Part shown: piece by piece, positions 63,929 through 64,000 of the stretch | Position numbering within the stretch: position 1 is the first letter of the stretch | Layout of the letters: the number at the start of each line of letters is the position of its first letter | NCBI GenBank assembly: GCA_963691705.1 | Contig: OY829540.1 | Span: forward strand, 3,300,001 to 3,364,000 | Length of the DNA: 64,000 nucleotides | Direction: 5' to 3' | Source: Viola odorata | Lineage: Eukaryota; Streptophyta; Magnoliopsida; Malpighiales; Violaceae | Made by a program: the position numbers and the translations under genes | The notes under the pieces: model-generated | The model's database searches: none | What the model was told of the DNA's origin: nothing | Seen by the model: the letters and a program-made list of their open reading frames with translations, nothing else

Positions 63929-64000
63929 TTAACGAGCCCTATTCAATACCTCAAACATCTCACCCATTACAATAGCACTACAATAGTCAGCCTTCCACTT
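63929..64000 (-). CDS. Possible 3' end of a gene running off the window
   Basis: On the minus strand the frame is open from the window edge to a TAA at 63929-63931, reading KWKADYCSAIVMGEMFEVLN followed by RAR and stop. The composition looks more protein-like than the surrounding AT-rich DNA, but only 23 codons are visible. I do not recognise the family. It may be a terminal exon or chance. Confidence 0.3.
   Translation of the reverse strand, partial: KWKADYCSAIVMGEMFEVLNRAR

Overview
The window is nuclear DNA of a dicot plant. It is AT-rich. Genes have GT..AG introns and plant-specific families (DUF630/DUF632, an AP2/ERF factor, a PTS2-type acyl-CoA oxidase), and plant transposons fill the gaps. 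No organelle, bacterial or viral genome segment is seen. The species cannot be named from sequence alone.

Layout. 1-9.4 kb has no host gene and holds MITEs, a Harbinger-like element, and a 3.0-kb non-autonomous Mutator-like element (4813-7827) carrying a nested solo LTR (6049-7385). 9.7-27.9 kb is the gene-rich block: a DUF630/DUF632 protein (9775-13392, +), peroxisomal acyl-CoA oxidase ACX2 (14838-19271, -), ribosomal protein uS7/RPS5 (23807-25368, +) and an uncharacterised plant protein (26385-27921, +). A 5'-truncated LINE sits between the convergent first two genes. A RING-H2 pseudogene and a mariner-like element lie upstream of RPS5. 28-36 kb is gene-poor. 35950-42463 is a full-length Mutator-like element with 287-bp terminal inverted repeats, an exact 9-bp target duplication, a four-exon MuDR-type transposase with one nonsense codon, and a convergent second gene for a GRF zinc-finger protein with a predicted membrane tail. 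44525-45631 is a RAP2.4-type AP2/ERF factor with two inverted-repeat elements upstream. 46-64 kb holds two solo LTRs and a nested insertion (an hAT element inside a LINE relic). A short reading frame runs off the right edge on the minus strand.

How the parts relate. The host genes are unrelated single genes: fatty-acid beta-oxidation, translation, stress transcription, and a probable signalling or nitrate-response family. Most of the remaining structure is transposon history that can be read from target-site duplications: 15 bp (LINE), 8 bp (hAT), 9 bp (two Mutator-like elements), 5 bp (LTRs) and TA (mariner/Stowaway). The most notable system is the Mutator-like element at 35950-42463. Its two convergent genes mirror the mudrA/mudrB layout of maize MuDR, but the second gene encodes a different, GRF-finger protein.
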